Source: Leisingera aquimarina DSM 24565
Lineage (GTDB): Bacteria > Pseudomonadota > Alphaproteobacteria > Rhodobacterales > Rhodobacteraceae
Length of the DNA stretch: 64,000 nucleotides
Assembly (NCBI RefSeq): GCF_000473165.1
Contig: NZ_KI421504.1
Location: 1,270,501-1,334,500 of the forward strand
Reading direction: 5' to 3'
A program made the position numbers and the translations under genes. The first letter of the stretch is position 1. The number at the start of each line of letters is the position of its first letter. This document shows, piece after piece, positions 61,917 through 64,000 of this stretch. The notes beneath the pieces were generated by a model. The model saw only the letters and a list, made by a program, of their open reading frames with translations, searched no databases and was not told the DNA's origin.

Positions 61917-63902
61917 ATGGCCGGCGCATTCAGCATCATTGAAAACACTTGGATCACCCTGCCGGACGGGCGCAAGCTGTCGGCGCGGATGTGGATGCCG
62001 GAGGGCGAGGGGCCGTTTCCGGCAATTTTGGAGTATTTGCCCTACCGCAAGCGCGACGGCACCGCGCCCCGCGATGAGACCACACATCCGGTTTTCGCCG
62101 CCGAAGGCTATGCCTGCATCCGGGTGGATATTGCCGGCACCGGCGACAGCGAGGGGGTGTTTGACGACGAATACTCCGAGCAGGAGCTGAGCGACGGCGA
62201 GGCGGTGCTGGCTTGGATTGCTGCGCAGTCCTGGTGCACCGGCAGTATCGGTATGATCGGCATCTCTTGGGGCGGTTTCAACGGGCTGCAGCTGGCGTTT
62301 CGCCGCCCGGCGGCTTTGAAGGCGGTGGTGTCGGTGGCCTCGACCGTGGACCGTTATGCCGATGATATCCACTACATGGGCGGCTGCCTCTTGAGCGACA
62401 ATGCCAACTGGGGCAGCCAGATGTTTGCCTACCAGTCGCGCCCCGCGGATCCGGAGCTGCGCCCGGACTGGCGCGCGGACTGGATCAAGCGGATCGAAGA
62501 GATGCCTTTTATGCCCGCTGAATGGCTGCGGCATCAGGAGCGGGACGGGCAGTGGAAGCATGGCTCGGTCTGCGAGGATTGGTCCGCAATCCAAGCGCCG
62601 GTGCTGGCGATCACCGGCTGGGCGGATGCCTATGTGAACGCGCCGCCCGCGCTGGCAGCGAACTTGCAGGTGCCCGCCAAGGCGATGATCGGCCCGTGGG
62701 AGCACCGCTATGCCCATATTGCCAAGCTGGACCCGGTGGATTTCCATGGCGAGGTGCTGGCCTGGTTCGGCAAATGGCTGAAGGGAGAAGAGACCGGGGC
62801 CGAGGATCTGCCCGGCTACCGCGTCTACATGCAAGAGCATTTCAACCCCGCGATGCAGAACAAGCCGCGCCAGGGGCGCTGGGTGGCAGAGGCGCAGTGG
62901 CCCTCGCCCAATGTGCAGGAGCGGGTGATGCATCTGGGTGCGGGCGTGCTGGCAGGGGAGGCTGCAAGCGGCACGCAGGCGGTCAGCAGCCCCGCGACGG
63001 TGGGGCAGGCGTCGGGCTACTTCTGTCCAGGGATGAGGTTCGACAATGAGCTGGCGGGCGATCAGGCTGGCGACGATGCGCTTTCAGCCTGTTTTGACAG
63101 CGCACCGCTGGAAAGCCCGCTGGAGCTGCTGGGCCGGCCGCGGGTCAAGGTGGCGTTCAGCGTCGACAGGCCGGTGGCGCAGCTGGTGGCGCGGCTGTGT
63201 GATGTCTCGCCTGAGGGCGTGTCGCAACGGATCACTTTCCGTCCTTTGAATCTGACCTGCCGTAACGGGTTTGAGGCGCCCCGGAAGCTGGTGCCGGGTG
63301 AGCGGTACGAGGCGGAGATCGAGCTGAATGAATGCGCGCACCGTCTGAAGGCGGGGCACATGCTGCGGCTGGCGCTATCGACGTCCTACTGGCCGATTGT
63401 CTGGCCCGCGCCGGAAGCGGCGGAAGTCACGCTGCATCTGGAAAGTTGTACGCTGGCGCTGCCGGAGCGGCGGGTTTCGCAAGAGATCGCGCCGCAGAAC
63501 CCCGGCGCACCGCGCGCCTACCCGCTGCTGCAGGCGGAGCAGCTGCGCGATGCGGGCGGCACCTCCAAGACCTGGACCCGGGAGGACGGCGCGCTGGTGC
63601 TGGATACCTTTGACGATTACGGCAAGGCGGTGGATCCCTACCACAGCATGTGCGTAGGCAGCCATGTCTCCATGCACTACGAGGTGCATCCGGATGATCC
63701 GGCCACGGCTGCCTTTGCAAGCGACTGGAATTTCGAATTCGAGCGTGGCGGCTGGCAGGTGTCGATTGATACTGAAAACAAGGTGACCTGCGACCGGGAT
63801 AATTTCTATCTCTGGCGCCGGGTGACCGCCCTTGAAGGCGTGAATAAGGAAGTTGTCCTGGTCAAGGAGTGGAAAGAGACGATTCCCCGAGGGGTGCTGT
63901 AA
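61917..63902 (+). CDS. CocE/NonD-family hydrolase
   Basis: A 661-residue alpha/beta hydrolase of the X-Pro dipeptidyl peptidase S15 group. The nucleophile elbow is GISWGGFNG near residue 118, with DIAGTGDSEG and TGWADAYVNAP holding other catalytic parts and GPWEHRYAH the histidine near 265. The C-terminal beta-sandwich (X-Pro C domain, about 410-640) contains the jelly roll. Cytoplasmic; no signal peptide. It cleaves esters or amides such as cocaine-like esters or acyl-prolines in relatives; substrate unknown. AAGGAAG precedes the ATG. Confidence 0.88.
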   Translation: MAGAFSIIENTWITLPDGRKLSARMWMPEGEGPFPAILEYLPYRKRDGTAPRDETTHPVFAAEGYACIRVDIAGTGDSEGVFDDEYSEQELSDGEAVLAWIAAQSWCTGSIGMIGISWGGFNGLQLAFRRPAALKAVVSVASTVDRYADDIHYMGGCLLSDNANWGSQMFAYQSRPADPELRPDWRADWIKRIEEMPFMPAEWLRHQERDGQWKHGSVCEDWSAIQAPVLAITGWADAYVNAPPALAANLQVPAKAMIGPWEHRYAHIAKLDPVDFHGEVLAWFGKWLKGEETGAEDLPGYRVYMQEHFNPAMQNKPRQGRWVAEAQWPSPNVQERVMHLGAGVLAGEAASGTQAVSSPATVGQASGYFCPGMRFDNELAGDQAGDDALSACFDSAPLESPLELLGRPRVKVAFSVDRPVAQLVARLCDVSPEGVSQRITFRPLNLTCRNGFEAPRKLVPGERYEAEIELNECAHRLKAGHMLRLALSTSYWPIVWPAPEAAEVTLHLESCTLALPERRVSQEIAPQNPGAPRAYPLLQAEQLRDAGGTSKTWTREDGALVLDTFDDYGKAVDPYHSMCVGSHVSMHYEVHPDDPATAAFASDWNFEFERGGWQVSIDTENKVTCDRDNFYLWRRVTALEGVNKEVVLVKEWKETIPRGVL

Positions 63903-64000
63903 ACCCGGGCGGGATACGGGCGGATTTTTGGCAATTCGTCCGCATTTGCCTTGGTTTTGACATAGTGCGTTACCAAAAGCACACAGGGCCTTAACCATTT
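63903..64000. other. non-coding right edge
   Basis: Ninety-eight bases after the CocE gene. A TTGACA element is visible at 63957-63962, but a convincing -10 partner is not inside the window. Nothing else is seen. Confidence 0.3.

Overview
The window is chromosomal DNA of a GC-rich alphaproteobacterium, almost certainly a marine Rhodobacteraceae of the Roseobacter group (Leisingera/Phaeobacter/Ruegeria type). The evidence is the xsc-pta-sulfite dehydrogenase sulfonate cluster under a MocR-type TauR, the tpa gene, the zwf-edd-eda Entner-Doudoroff set, the split mnmC/mnmD pair and three copies of a GC hairpin plus CCAGA/GAAG intergenic repeat that I recognise from this group. No tRNA, rRNA, insertion sequence, prophage or CRISPR array was seen.

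Layout. 1-3.5 kb: the 5' end of an mlaA-like lipoprotein gene, then a type I secretion ABC ATPase and membrane-fusion pair without visible substrate or TolC. 3.7-6.5 kb: ridA, GDPD phosphodiesterase, GNAT-like and PCD genes in a tight operon. 6.6-16.6 kb: housekeeping and stress genes (peroxiredoxin, ferredoxin reductase, rsmD, LysR, OmpA, AhpD-like, cinA N-domain, sfsA, a shortened MscS channel, map, HAD). 17-18.3 kb: a decaying stretch with a frameshifted DUF4399 gene, a NIPSNAP gene and a truncated monooxygenase next to a hairpin array. 18.2-35.8 kb: fadH, rppH, a DMT exporter with divergent MarR and twin operators, PfkB kinase, nth, serine hydrolase, Ada-like protein, WYL regulator, OmpA lipoprotein, FMN reductase, FAS1-like dehydratase, split MnmC pair, lytic transglycosylase and dapA. 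35.9-37.3 kb: an ECF41 sigma factor with its AhpD-like partner and a recognisable ECF41 promoter.

37.4-50 kb is the metabolic centre. Tpa transaminates taurine to sulfoacetaldehyde, Xsc cleaves it to acetyl phosphate and sulfite, Pta makes acetyl-CoA, a TauE-type permease can export sulfite, and a cytoplasmic molybdoenzyme (SoeABC-like) oxidises sulfite and feeds electrons to quinone. Three groups of CTGGACYTAA-like TauR boxes sit before xsc, between tauR and an SDR gene, and between tpa and a divergent BKACE-aminotransferase operon, which suggests the regulon reaches genes not usually listed for it. A 23-bp perfect hairpin separates tauR from the xsc promoter. Further on are a DsbA-like protein and a D-cysteine desulfhydrase/cysteate lyase homologue.

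54.5-64 kb: eda, edd and zwf (no pgl beside them) with a LacI-type operator-like palindrome upstream, a multiply frameshifted DUF4178 relic, a CaiB/BaiF CoA-transferase, an XRE regulator and a divergent CocE/NonD hydrolase. The most noteworthy signals are the extended TauR regulon, the structured BKACE leader that could hide its ribosome site, the ECF41 promoter, the MscS lacking its beta domain, and several perfect hairpin arrays.
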